A stretch of 64,000 nucleotides of DNA, taken from contig NC_133770.1 of assembly GCF_003597395.2 (NCBI RefSeq), positions 26,549,482 to 26,613,481 of the forward strand, in the 5' to 3' direction. Positions 11,346 through 23,095 of this stretch are shown here, in pieces. A program made the position numbers and the translations under genes. The stretch is from Chelonoidis abingdonii (Eukaryota; Chordata; Testudines; Testudinidae). The notes below the pieces were generated by a model that did no database searches, was not told where the DNA came from, and saw nothing but the letters and a program-made list of their open reading frames with translations. Within the stretch, counting starts at the first letter, position 1. Every line of letters begins with the position of its first letter.

Positions 11346-14300
11346 ACAAGGAGTGGGAAAGAAAGAGAAGCTTTACTCCTGGTGGTGTCCAATCAATAGT
11401 CTGCTGCTAGTCACCTGACCCCACTGAATCAATGGCTATAGCCTCTGGTGGAGGGCATTAGCTTCAGCTCCCTCATTTAATTGGTTAAGGCTCTCACTCA
11501 GCAACCCTGGGTTTGAGATCTGCAGTACATGACACCATGTGTGGTCATCAGGCTGACATTTCCAATGTAACTGCATGCTGGGCCTTAACTTTTATAGGGG
11601 AGGTTGGTAACATCTTCCATATCTTATACATATTTAGTGATAGTTTCAATCTTCTTTCCTTACATATACTTGAACACCTCAGTAATATTGGGGTCCCTAT
11701 CTTCAGTAGGTCAATTAGGCAATTACATTATACTTATTAGCATTTTTGTTAGTTAGGTGCCATGGTATACCTGCAGTTGGTACACGTAAGTTTTGGTTCA
11801 GCTCAACATCCTTTTAAACTTTCCCTAAAATTCCATAAGTATATTTTTGTGGTACCTCACTTCACCTTTTACTATCACATACCACTCTTGTTTAATATTT
11901 AACGGACTTAAGGTCAAACTATTGGTTAAATACAACTTATCTAGTAGCTGCACACATCATTAATACCATACCATTTCATACCAAGCTATGTTAAATTGAA
12001 TGTCATACAGGGCTGAGGCCTGTAGGTCCTTGTGTTACAGCCTTATAATACTAATATATGACTTATAAATGGGTCTTACATACATGGTTGGTGACAATAG
12101 GTAAGCTTCACAAACTGGAAATTCAAACCTGGTGAAGACAACAGCAAGGTGTAAAAAATAGCAGGTAAAATACATGCCAGAAATGAGGAGGGCTAAGAGG
12201 GATTTTTAAGAGCTAACAGCCAAAGACATAAAAACAAGTAACAAGCAAACGCTTGATCACAGGACATCATTCTGGTCAAGAGCTCTGTAGGAATTAAAAA
12301 GAGGATTAGACCTTTATACAAATAAGGAGAACATCCACAATTACATCAGATAGAATAATAATATTTTTAGAAGACACATAAACATTCACGCCTCAGGTCA
12401 TTAGCCAACCATTAACTGAAGGGATTAGAGAAAAACTTCTTCCAGGGGAAGATTATTCCATAATTGTCCGATTTACACCTTACTTTGAAGATCTTGTATT
12501 GGATACTGTTAGCCAGGATACTGGAGTCGGAGAACTATTGAGTTGATCCACTATGGCACTCTTTCTGTTCCTAAATTATTCACAATATTTTTTTCTTATT
12601 CAAGTAGCACTGACTTGAATATTATTGTATTTGTTTCCCTCCTTCTCCAAGGGCCCAACCATGCACCCATTGCATTTAATTGGTGTTTTACCATTTAATT
12701 ACATTGAGAGTAGAACTGGGCCCAATCCTGTAGCTGCTCTATATGTAGAATTCCCATTGAAGTAAATGGAAGTGTGCTCATGGAGCAGTTGAAGAATCAG
12801 AACTCAGTTTCACAAAAAGAGGAGAAGAGTGAACCATGTCATTAGCCAATTCAATGCTTGGATTAAGCCAATATGGCTGTTCTATACACATTCACCTCCA
12901 TGCTAGGTGCTGTCACCTGTAAATTCTAGTGTGTACAAATTCCACCATAAGGAAAACCACACAGTGCTCAAAGCTTTGTTGAGCTGGGTGGCTCAGAATA
13001 GGATAATAACAGGATAGAGCTTTTCCCTCCACACCTACAGTACTAGTTCAAATCAAGCATAGACAATAGTAACTTAAGTTTGTACCATGTCATAGGTAAT
13101 AAGTTAACTATGTGAAATGATACTATAAGTCCCAATTCAGTTTGCAGTGGGCAAGTGTCCAAAACCAAACCACACCAGCATATATTGGCAATCTTGTTGG
13201 AATAGCCTCATTGAAGAGGACAAGGACAGAATAAGCATGCCTATTGAACTACTCTCTGCACCCCACACTCCAGCTCAAGAGTGATTTCCAGTAATTGGGC
13301 AATGACCTTGGCTTAGTGAGGTGTGAGAGTTATGTTGAAGTATATGGGAGTTGAAAGTACTCAGCACCTCATTGGATCAGGTCCAGAGTCGGGAAGCTTG
13401 CACTACTGCTGACAGAGCTGTATCTATTCTTCAGACAAATAGAGGACCTTGGAGTTCACTCACTGGTGTGCTGTCAGAAATCTTGGTGTCATTTATAACC
13501 CCAGAGTTTTGTTGGTAAAGAACACTACCATGTCTTTTTACCCTAGATTTTGTTTTGTTTTTAGTTTTTTTTTTTTGTTTGGTTTGGTTTTTTCCCTCAA
13601 AATACAGTATGCTGATTAGGATAATGCATTCACTTTAGAATCTCTGTATCAGTCTTATAATTCCTGTATTGACTCTACGGTTTCACTATGAACAGGACTG
13701 ATTATTGAAATGTTTTTCATGATGTCCTTTTAGCTCTTCCCATGCACCATCTTCATTTGGCCTAGAATGTGATAGTTCATGTTGTCCTAATAAACTGACC
13801 ACATCAGAGCTGTTTTTTTCAAACAGTGTAGCTCCCAGAATGCCAGGCCTAAGTGGATTTAAACTGTTAGTTACATGTAAAATAGTACAGAGCCCTTCCT
13901 AGGTTACAGTGATCTCACTCATTAATAAATGAAGTAAAATAATTTCATCTCCATTTTATCATAATGTTTAAAGTATTTAGATCATGATTGTTAAAGTTTT
14001 GAATTTGTTTTTTAACAGCAGAAACTGTTGATGCAGGGAGTTTGTTTTATTTATTTATTTTAGAATGGCAACTACTATTGTGGTTTAGATCTGCTAGCTT
14101 AAAAAATCCCAAATCCATTTTCACAGTTATTATAAAGCTCAGCTGTACGATTTCTAGCACAGCAAGGGCAAACTCAGTCGATAAGAATAGAAAATGATTT
14201 TGAAACACAGTCAGCATTTTTAAGGAATTTGACTAATAAAATGCTGTTTTTCTCCTTCCGCAAATCCTTGAAAGCTATTATGACAGTTTCTTGCTTAACT

Positions 14301-14420
14301 TTTCTAAACATCCCGTCAGAAATAGCTATTTACAATATTTGATAGTCTTTTTTAATAAATGCTGTGTGAATGCCATAGATACCTTTACACCTCTAATATT
14401 GCTTTTCATCAGTGTTCAGA
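11346..14420. other. Long AT-rich stretch with few recognisable features
   Basis: No coding region was recognised. A partial palindrome with core TTCCCATTGAAGTAAATGGA lies near 12733-12792 and a related fragment near 13335-13385. A T/G simple run is at about 13550-13590. Confidence 0.45.
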
Positions 14421-14437
14421 TACACACACACACACAT
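14421..14437. repeat. (AC)n microsatellite
   Basis: A short ACACAC run sits just upstream of the Tigger-like element. Confidence 0.8.
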
Positions 14438-14454
14438 TTACCACAAAGACGATA

Positions 14455-14857
14455 CAGTAGAACCTCACAGTTATGAACACCAGAATTACCAACTGACTGG
14501 TCAACCACATACCTCATTTGGAACCGGAAGTATGCAATCAGTCATCAGCACAGACCAAAAAGAAAAAAAGCAAATACAGTACAGTACTATGTTAAATGTA
14601 AACGACTAAAAAAAGTGAAAGTTTTAAAAAAAGATTTGACAAGGTAAGGAAACTGTTTCTGCGCTTGTTCCATTTAAATTAAGACGGCAAAAAGCATCAT
14701 TTTTCTTCTGCATAGTAAAGTTTCAAAGTTGTACTAAGTCAATGTTCAGTTGTGAACATTTGAAAGAACAACCATAACATTTGGTTCAGAGTTATGAACA
14801 TTTCAGAGTTATGAATAACCTCCATTCCGAGGTGTTCGTAACTTTGAGATTCTACTG
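14455..14857. mobile_element. Tigger/pogo-like MITE
   Basis: The 403-bp element starts CAGTAGAACCTCACAGTTAT and ends TTTGAGATTCTACTG, an inverted repeat in which the words TTATGAACA / TGTTCGTAA recur inside. A TA flanks the left end and CA the right, consistent with a mutated TA duplication of Tc1/mariner-type insertion. The CAGTAGAACCTC terminus is that of Tigger/pogo-type elements as I remember them. The interior is AT-rich and non-coding. Confidence 0.8.
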
Positions 14858-16031
14858 CAGAAGGTTACGGAAAGTAAGTCAAGTTTTAAATTATAAGAAA
14901 TACAACTGAATAAAAATGGACTAAATAACAACTCCGCTACAACTATATTGACAAATAGATATTGTTTTATTTTTCAAGGGGATAAAAAAATCTGATAATC
15001 CTGAATTATGGGCTGGATCTTCTGGTCTACCTAATTTTGGGGGAAGGTGGCTTTAAACGAAGGGGAAAGGTGGCTGTAAACTAACTTTATGCTCCTTCCC
15101 CCACACACATACACTCTAATCTTGGGGCATCTAGGTTCCCAGAATAAATTGCACCCTACTGCAGTTTGCAGCCTGCAGTCTCTAGTTGGCTGTTCTGTCA
15201 GCCAGGGATTGCTGGAGTAGAGCATTGCTACAGCCATGCCCCCTGTGCCTCAGCATGTCTCCCCCATACGCTGGGAAAGGGATGGCATAGATCCAGCTAT
15301 ATGCCCACCTGAAGATTCTCCCTAGACCAGGCAAATCCACAAGCAGCTTGTTATGCTTATTTTCTGCCTGCTTTGTGTTGCCAGAATGGAGGCCAGGAAG
15401 GAGCCCTGATTGTGTTAAAAATATGGGATTAGGCCCTGAAGACCTTATTGAAATGAAACCCTCTTTGACTTCATGCAGCTGGAGGGACTGATGCTGCTCT
15501 AAGTAATGGCAAAGCAAAAGGCAAAGTTGAAGAGGAATAGCAATACTAGCCCTGGGAAAGATGCAGAGGCTGTGCGTAGTGCTGCTGTGATTACTAATTT
15601 ATTTAGCATTCAGACTTCAGAATTTAGTGAGGATTCTTTTGTCACATCATTCTTTACAGCAAACACCAGAGAGATGGAAGTTAAACAAATTAAAAAACCT
15701 GTTTATTGCCTTAGGCATGTTTTACTTTGTCATTCAGTTCATTTCATTTCAGCATTCCACTTTTAATGGCTCACTTATTTAAGCCTGAACTTACGACTAC
15801 TATTACTTACTACTAATAATAAAGGCTTGTTTTGTGAGGGCTTCATAACTGTCACCACACGGTATCAGCCACTAATTTGTTTTGTTACTATAACGTGTTT
15901 TATTTGGGTCCTCCCTTGGAAAACCAGACACAGACTGTAGCGATTGCAGAATGCAGCAGCATAACCTTAGAGCCCATTGTGACTGCTGCCCCCTAGAGAG
16001 AATTAAGGAGGTTATATTCTATCCTCCTTTC
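14858..16031. other. Unannotated stretch with unsupported ORFs
   Basis: Frames of 68-111 codons occur at 15031-15237 (-), 15182-15517 (-) and 15506-15766 (+). None shows a domain, a signal peptide or a conserved motif that I recognise, and their composition matches the surroundings. I call no gene. Confidence 0.45.
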
Positions 16032-16039
16032 ACACCAGT

Positions 16040-16284
16040 CAGGGCCAGCTCCAGGTTTTTTGCCACCCCAAGCCACAACAACAACAAAAAAAAACAGAGT
16101 GCCACCTCCGAAGCAAAGCAAACAAACAAACAAAAGCCAGAGTGCCGCAGCCACAAACAAACACACAAACAAAATAAACCGGAGTGCAGTCATCGAAGCA
16201 AAAAAAAAAAAGCCGGAGTGCTGCCCCTTGAAAAATGCCGCCCCAAGCACATGCTTGGAACGCTGGTGACTAGAGCTGGACCTG
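16040..16284. mobile_element. hAT-type MITE, CAGGGCCAGCTCCAGG family
   Basis: The 245-bp element starts CAGGGCCAGCTCCAGG and ends CTAGAGCTGGACCTG, inverted repeats flanked by identical 8-bp ACACCAGT copies at 16032-16039 and 16285-16292. The inside is rich in A-runs and in units of the type GGAGTGC plus A-rich spacer. Frames of up to 121 codons that cross it on both strands are low-complexity and not genes. Confidence 0.92.
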
Positions 16285-16292
16285 ACACCAGT

Positions 16293-17864
16293 TTCACATC
16301 GGTGATGCTCCATTGAGATCAGTGCAGTTACTGTTGAGTTATATTAATGTAAGAGAAATCAAGAGTGTCAGAGAGACTGGCCTGTGGGCCAGATTCTGAC
16401 CTCGGTGACACTGGTTAAAATTCCCTCAACTGAGCCACAAGTTGTATCTTTGTTAGCCACCTTAGGAGGGCCTAGCTATGTTTTGTGCAACTCTGGGAAG
16501 TCCTGGATCCTGTGTGCTTTTGAAAATCTATTCTCCTCATGCAGGTGCATAAATAGGAGCTGAGCACTTTTGAAGACCTGGAGCTCACTGCACATTTGGG
16601 TCAAAGTGAGTTGTACTGAACTGCACCACTGCCCTCTGTTGGAGAAAATCAGAACTGCTCACCTGTGTGTTTAAAGCTGTTTCCATACTGATAACAGTTA
16701 ACAGAGATGATTCTTTGAGCTCCAGTGGCAGAGGCCCATGCTTGTGAACAAGGAGGTTCTGTGCTTAACTGTCATGGTTGACAAATGACTTTTGTACACA
16801 GCATACTGACCACTGGGACATCCTAGATGGTCAGTTATTTTTCACTGCTAAATATTTTTTACAGGAGCACTGATTTATAAGGTTACCTCTACAGTAACAG
16901 AGCACTGAACTCCCCACTTCCAGAAAGACATTTTCTGCCCTGCAGAATGAACTTTGCTAAGGACTTGTACAGAAAAAAAATAGACTCCACCGATCTTCAG
17001 AAAAGGTAGATTTGAAAGTCCTCATGATCATCTATTTATAGGTAATAGTTTAAATTGTTAGAGGTAAGAGAATAACTGTTGGTGTATGTCTCTGTGGCTA
17101 CCCAATTTGGGGTCAACCAAGGGCTGGATTGCACAGTTTACAGTAGCATCAAGGCTGCTTAATGGACACCCTCCAGGTGCCCTCTGCTAGCTAGGTATCT
17201 TTGGAGCACAGCAGCACTCTGGCCATACCTCCTCTGCCTGGGGAATACCCCCAGAATTCTTCCAACTCTGGGGGCTGAAAGAGGGCAGCACAGGGGCTAG
17301 TTAAGCCAGCTCTACACTAGCTGTGAGAATCCCCATTTGGGAAGATCTGACTGCTTTCATGACTTTTTGTGCCAGAGGCTTTGCACAAAGGGACCAGAGC
17401 AGGGCCTTGTGTTGAATCCATAGGGTATAATTTTCATCATGCAAAATAGCATGGAAATAACTGTCTGACATAATCACAGCATTTTGGTCTGCTGGTTTGT
17501 AATTTTCTGGAAGGGGAGGGGTACTCTTTGTATTGGAAATGACAGAATGTCTCTCTCCTTTGCCCCTCCAGGGAGCTAAGAGAATGTGTCACTGATAAGG
17601 AAGTCATTTAGAAGGCATTTCTAGGATATCATCAGTCAGCCTTATAAGCAGCACAGCAGGAAGGAGATCAAAGAGACCAAAGCAATTAGCAAGCAAAAGT
17701 TAACTCCCTGGTGAGGCTGTAAGATCTCTGAATTCTAGTACTCTCTGTCCTATTCTGAAGGCCTTTAGTTTTGACTGAGTTTTCTAGGCAAAAAAGGTTA
17801 CAGGGACAATGCTTCAGTGCTATATATGGACACAACAGAAATGTGAAACATATGTAGAGCTACG
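16293..17864. other. Unannotated stretch
   Basis: No repeat boundary or gene was recognised. The part 17090-17340 has the feel of a dispersed repeat (words such as CCAGCTCTACACTAGCTG), but I could not define ends. Confidence 0.4.
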
Positions 17865-18237
17865 GGGTAAAAATTTACAAAGTGCCTACATGGTTTAGGA
17901 GCCTAATTCTCACTGAAAGGCTGCTATGTGCTGCAGTGTGAGCTACTGGGGTATGAATTGCAATGAGCACCAAACTGCTGCATCAGAACTGCCCCATGTG
18001 GATGCTTCTGGCACAAACTACTAGAAGCTACCAAGCCAAGTTTGCCTTGATGAAGATGTTAGTTTGTGCCACCATTGTCCAAGGCAAGTTATAGCGTAGC
18101 ATTTTGATGTGTGCTGCAATTCTTACCCCCTTACTCCAACTGGAAGGCTGTATAGACAAACTCTTAGGCTCCTAAATTATGTGAAAAATGTGACTTAGGC
18201 TCATAAGTCACTTAGGTGCTTTCTGAAAATTTTACCC
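17865..18237. repeat. Palindromic fold-back repeat with GGGTAAAATTT ends
   Basis: The left end GGGTAAAAATTTACAAAGTG and the right end GTGCTTTCTGAAAATTTTACCC are imperfect inverted repeats. TTTAGGAGCCTAA near 17900 pairs with TTAGGCTCCTAAA near 18165. About 200 bp of unrelated sequence fills the centre, possibly a later insertion. The segment at 38145-38335 belongs to the same style of family. Confidence 0.6.
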
Positions 18238-18998
18238 ACACACCATGTATGGATCAGTAGAGTTAGGATGCTACCCAAAACTGAAATTGCATAGTTAGAC
18301 ACTGAACAAATCTAGGACCCATTGTCTTATGCAGTTACTCCAAATGCAGAGTCTCCTCTACACTTCGGTCCATTTCTTACACTAATATAACTCAATTGAC
18401 TTCAGCGTTGTTGCTTCTGATTCACAATGAAATTAAGTGAAATTATCAGGCCCCACATCTGCGGCACTCCACTGGCAGGGGAAAGGGAGGAGAATAATTG
18501 TGTGTCAATATTTGCAGGCTGAAGAGTGATCAGTTCTACTTTTTCTGAACAAGTGCAAAAGGGTGTCATGAGGACATTTGCACCCTGAAAGAGTGGCATG
18601 GGCCATTGTTATTCTATCAAGGACTTGTCATGCCAATAGGTAGAAAATGAATTATTTTCAACTTTTTGATGCCATTGCTCATCATTTTCAACTGTCATGC
18701 TGGATCCATGACAGAATCATGAATAATGCCAGTCATCAGTAGGGTATCTCTTATTGAACTGCTACAGCATATGAAAAGTAAAAAAAAAAATCTTTGCTCC
18801 AATTTGGAGCTACATATAAAAATAAATCTGAGATGATGTTTATATAGAGACAAAAATTTCACTGCTGTAACTCTGTAACTGAGATAGTAGTTACATTGCA
18901 GTTTTCTACAGTTCCATTAAAGAGATTTTCTATTTCTAGTTTCAATAAAAAGATTTACTATATCCAGTAATAATTTAACAATTCTATTAATCTATTTT
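18238..18998. other. Unannotated stretch
   Basis: Nothing was recognised apart from a 10-base A-run near 18780-18790. Confidence 0.45.
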
Positions 18999-19460
18999 AG
19001 GTACTTCTGTGACCTGTACTACCATAGTATCTGCATGCCTCACAATCGGTAATGGATTTATCCTGAACCACCCCTGTGAAGTAGGGAAGTGCTATTATCC
19101 CCTTTTTACAGACGGAGCACTGATGTACAGAGAGATCAAGGCCTGATCTATACTAAAAACAATAGGTCAACATAGCAACAGCATTCAGAGGGTGTGAAAA
19201 ATCACACCCAGAATGCTCCAGCTACATCAGCCTAACCCCAGTGTAGACACAGCGAAGTAGACAGAAGAATGCTTCAGCTGTTTGGCAAGGATTAGTTCCT
19301 ACACCAATGGAAAAACTTTTTCTGACACTGTAGTCTACATCTAGACTATGGAATTACAATGGCATAGCTGCAATGCCGTAGCATAGACATAGCCTAAGTG
19401 ACTCTTCAAGGTCACATAGGAAGTGCATGGGAAACCACTGCACTGTTCTTCCTTTCTGTT
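18999..19460 (-). repeat. MIR-like SINE, split by a MITE at 19140-19394
   Basis: The left part (18999-19139) contains GAAGTAGGGAAGTGCTATTA and CAGACGGAGCACTGATGTAC. The right part (19395-19460) continues with GACTCTTCAAGGTCACATAG. Joined across the insertion these match the order of the MIR-like copy at 10470-10680. The split shows directly that the MITE arrived after the SINE. Confidence 0.6.
19140..19394. mobile_element. PIF/Harbinger-type MITE inside a MIR-like repeat
   Basis: The 255-bp insertion starts GGCCTGATCTATACT and ends GCATAGACATAGCC. The left flank is CAA (19137-19139) and the right TAA (19395-19397), consistent with a 3-bp TAA duplication with one transition. The ends fit the GG-C---GTCTACACT pattern shared by several other MITEs in the window. 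No coding sequence is present. Confidence 0.65.
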
Positions 19461-19709
19461 ATATTATATGGATGTACTACAGTATATATATAATGAATAT
19501 CACACAGAAGCCATAACACTTCAAATGGGATGCAGTATAAATTATATAATAATTGGCAAATATGATAATGCTCAAGCTACTGTGAAACTGTAAATCTTTA
19601 TCAATAAACACAGAGTTTACCAACCTCAAAGAGACAAATCTCAAACCATTGGGAGTCTGAGTTTGGTTCCAATGAGCAATCAAAATTTGGAGGTGTCCCT
19701 GAATGAATT

Positions 19710-19801
19710 AAGCAACAAAGAGTCCTGTGGCTCCTTATAGACTAACAGATGTATTGGAGCATGAGCTTTCGTGGGTGAATACCCACTTCGTCAGATGCAT
19801 G
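19710..19801. mobile_element. Short retroelement 3' end with 10-bp TSD
   Basis: The insert carries AAAGAGTCCTGTGGCTCCTT, ATAGACTAACAGATGTATTG and GAGCATGAGCTTTCGTGGGT, the same core as at 8405-8662 but a different subfamily. It is flanked by identical 10-bp TGAATGAATT copies at 19700-19709 and 19802-19811. A duplication of that length with a severely truncated body is what target-primed reverse transcription leaves. Confidence 0.8.
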
Positions 19802-19811
19802 TGAATGAATT

Positions 19812-20843
19812 GACTCCTTTTCAGTGGAAATACATGAGAAAATTGCAGTGGCTTCATCCTGCAAAATATACAGCCGCTTCCTAGGAAATGTTTTGTACCT
19901 AATGGATCTGGTCCTAATTTAGAACTTTTTATTCAGGCTGAAAACCACTTTTATAAGGTTAAATTCTGAATATGAGTAAAGATGTGGTTGGGGGATGCTG
20001 TTTCTTATCTGAAATGGTTTTGCTTGTCTTGAGTAATTTGTAATTACAGCAGTGCTATTATTATAGATACCAGGTCTAGCATTTGCAGTGCACATGAATA
20101 AAGAATAGAACTTATTATTCCAATTAACTGTGTTAGAAATGTATTCTTTTATATTTATTATCTGCAATATGCTGGCTAAGTGCTGTGATCCTGCCTCCCG
20201 CTAGTAGCTGGCCTGCATGGAGGAAAAGACTTGCACAATGACTCGGTTGAGTAACATGGTCAGAGTTTATTCTCTTGCTGCTGAAGGCTCAGAGTCTTTT
20301 CCCAGCTGATGATTTGCACGTTAAGTGACCACAGACACTTCAGTCAAAACGCCTGACTATGTCAAACTATTTGTCATGATTGCTTAAAAATCTGACATTT
20401 GCAGGCAGGGGAGATACATGTTCTTAAACCAGAGATGAAAAGATTATTGTTTACCCCGATGGAACTGCACTATTTGGCAGCACCTGTACTGCCAGGGGCG
20501 ACATACGAAGTTCCTTGATGCATGTATTAGACATTGCTTGTGTTAGGCATATAGCTTTGGATCGTGAATGTAAAAGGTTATTCTGCATCACATTAATGTG
20601 CAAATCCAGAACAATTTGTAAATACAGACGGACAAATAGGGTTGTTGACATTGCTGGGTGTGGAAAGGAATTCTTCATACAAGAAATAATTTGACACCAA
20701 AAAACCTGTGCTGGCTAAGGGACATGGACATTTCCTTCAAAATATACTACAAATTGCCCAGTACTGAACTGTGTAAAATAATACACCACAGAAAATGATG
20801 AAATCCTGTAAAACGAATTATTGACTTTAAAATAAAACAATGG
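19812..20843. other. Unannotated stretch
   Basis: No repeat or coding signal was recognised. Minus-strand frames at 19919-20167 and 20451-20678 lack motifs. Confidence 0.45.
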
Positions 20844-21150
20844 TTACTTACCTGTAATGTAACTCTTCTTCCAGATGTGAGTGCAGATGTGTATTCTACT
20901 CAGGTGTGCATGTATCCAGTGGGCTGAAGCTGGAGAACTTTGCTTTAGCAGTAACCATCAGGGTGACGCTCGGGTTTTCTGGACCTTGTAGCCCCTCCCA
21001 TGCCTATATAAGGATGGCATCAACCCGACTCTCCTCAATTTCTTTGCATCAGAATCCGAGAATGGAGACCCTGATATAGAAGGGAGAGTGGGTCGTGAAA
21101 TATATGTCTGCATCACATCTTGAGGAACAACAATTACAGTACAAGTAAAT
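20844..21150. mobile_element. Inverted-repeat element with splice-donor-like end and TATA box
   Basis: The left arm (TTACTTACCTGTAATGTAAC, 20844-20905) and the right arm (about 21095-21150, ending CAATTACAGTACAAGTAA) are diverged inverted repeats. On the minus strand the left arm reads ACAG|GTAAGTAA, a consensus 5' splice site. Between them are GTGACGC, CCCCTCCCATGCC and a TATATAAGG box (21006-21014). The layout suggests a small element with a promoter and outward donor sequences. I believe it belongs to a common turtle repeat family but cannot name it. The GC-richer centre stands out from the AT-rich flanks. Confidence 0.55.
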
Positions 21151-21420
21151 AAGGTTTTGTTCTCTTTGAGTAGTGGCAGACATGTATTCTACTCAGGTGA
21201 CTCACAAGCAGTACTGGCAGGAGATGGGGCTTGGAATTTACTTAAACAGTGATAGAAGAGCTCCGCCCTGCAGATCCTCCACTGGTATCAAATCCCTTTG
21301 GATTCCCTATTCTGTTCTAGTTGATCCTGTGGCTGGTCCAATGCAGGATCAGGGAGTTGTAACTAGATGCCTATACCAATTCCCCACATCAGCTGACTCA
21401 GGCTCACAGGATTTAGACTC

Positions 21421-21805
21421 AGACTCATAGACTTCAAGGTCAGAAGGGATCATTATGATCATCTAGTCTCACCTCCTGCACAATGCAGGACACACAATCT
21501 CACCCATCCACTTCTATAACAAACCCCTAACCTATGTCTGAGTTATTGAAATTCTCAAATTGTGGTTTGAAAACTTCAAGCTGCAGAGAATCCTCCAGCA
21601 AGTGACCCATGCCTCATGCTGCAGAGGAAGGCAAAAAACCTCCAGGGCCTCTGCCAATCTTCCCTGGAGGAAAATTCCTTCCCGACCCCAAATATGGCGA
21701 TCAGTTAAACCCTGAGCATTGTGGGCAAGACTCACCAGCCAGCACCCAGGAAAGAATTGTCTGTAGTAACTCAGATCCCATCCCATCTAAATCCCATCAT
21801 TAGAC
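21421..21805 (-). mobile_element. CR1-type LINE, 3' end
   Basis: In minus orientation this is the 3' part of a CR1-type LINE: it ends (plus-strand left) with the ATAGACT-type tail and the GGTCAGAAGGGATCATTATG block. It shares long blocks with the copies at 34731-35190 and 53489-54180, for example GGAGGAAAATTCCTTCCCGA and the CCAGCAAGTGACCCATGC word. Only untranslated 3' sequence is present, as usual for 5'-truncated CR1 insertions. Confidence 0.8.
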
Positions 21806-21844
21806 CAGTGGTATACTTACCTGTTGATAACTTGGGTAAAGAGG

Positions 21845-22005
21845 CTGTTTTATTGCAGTATAGATGCTTGGGGCTCAGGCTGATGCCTGAGCAATAAGAC
21901 CCTGCAAGGTGAAAGAGTCCCAGAGCTGAGTCCAAACGTCTACTGCAATTAACGCCCCTTAACCCTGCAAGCCCAAGTCAGCTAATTGAGTGTAGACACC
22001 TAACA
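21845..22005. mobile_element. PIF/Harbinger-type MITE fragment
   Basis: The ends TTGCAGTATAGATGCTTGGG and GAGTGTAGACACC, and the inner word AACGTCTACTGCAATTAA, resemble the MITE at 30887-31188. The terminal bases are not clear and no duplication was found. Confidence 0.4.
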
Positions 22006-22420
22006 ATAGTTACTCAGTTAATAAAATATATTCCACTTTGGTGCCTCTACGTTTTTTTAATAATGAACAACCTTCAGTGTGTCGATAATCCCTTTTATTC
22101 ACTTTCCTTAACACATGAATAAATGATTTTTTTGTCTATAATGTTCAGGGAAACTGTCACAAATTATTGTGTGAATAAACTTTACAGTTACTCATTGCTG
22201 CAAGTGTTTACTCCACCATCTGGGGATTCTTTGACGCTATGGGGTCATTCAATCCAGGGGCAGACCACACCATCACAAATCTTGGTGCCACCTGGGAAAA
22301 CATTCATTATCTTTACAAGCAACTTATGTCTCAGACTTGACAAACTCATTATATCTAATACACTACCTCCAAGATTTATCCATAAGAAGTAGCATGTGAG
22401 TTCACCAAAGGCTTGTAACT

Positions 22421-23080
22421 TGCGTACAAAGTTCCTCCTTTACCTTGGTGGGTTCTGCACTTATTGGCGGATTTGCTCACTTCAGTGATCTTCCCCACAG
22501 CTGGGTCAAACTTCTCCTGTGTCGATCAGGAGTTGCGAGGTTTGGGGGAACCTGGGCCCACCCTCTACTCCAGTTCCAGCCCAGGGCCTGTGGATTGCAG
22601 CTGTCTAAGTTGCCTCTTGACAGCTGCATGACAGCTACAACTTCCTGGGCTACTTCCCCATGGCCTTCTCCAACACTTCTTTATCCTCACCACAGGACCT
22701 TCCTCCTGGTGTCTGACCATGCCTTGATTGTCTGATAATTCCTCAATCCTCCAGTAGCACACCCTCTCAGTCTCAGCTCCTTGTGCCTCTTGCTCCTAGT
22801 TCCTCACACGCGCTTCCTCTTCTCTGGCTCCTCCCCCCTGACTGGATGAGCTCCTTTTTAACCCAGGTGCCTGATTAGCCTGCCTTGTTGGCTGCATGGT
22901 GTCTAATCAATGTAGCTATCTCCACTGCCTTCTAGAAAGATCTTAATTGGCCCCAGGTGCCTTGATTAACCTGGAGCAACTGCCATTTGGTTACCATGAT
23001 ACTAGGGATTTGTTTAGCCTGGGGCTAACATACCTGTTCCTCAGTACTTTACTGTAGCCATCTGGCCTTGGCCCATCACA
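22421..23080 (-). repeat. 3' LTR of the gypsy-type element
   Basis: It aligns with the LTR at 25123-25843, sharing AAAGTTCCTCCTTTACC at one end, TTAATTGGCCCCAGGTGCCT and TTAACCTGGAGCAACTGCCA in the body, and CTGTAGCCATCTGGCCTT at the other. It is about 60 bp shorter, with scattered substitutions, so the insertion is not recent. Confidence 0.85.
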
Positions 23081-23095
23081 TATCCCTCCCTCCAC
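23081..23095 (-). promoter_or_regulatory. Polypurine tract of the gypsy-type element
   Basis: On the minus strand GTGGAGGGAGGGATA directly precedes the 3' LTR. That is the position and composition of the tract that primes plus-strand DNA synthesis. Confidence 0.75.

Noticed and set aside
15951..16316. 121-codon plus and 106-codon minus frames
   Set aside because: Both cross the hAT MITE at 16040-16284; K/N/Q-rich or F/V-rich low-complexity products come from its A-runs.
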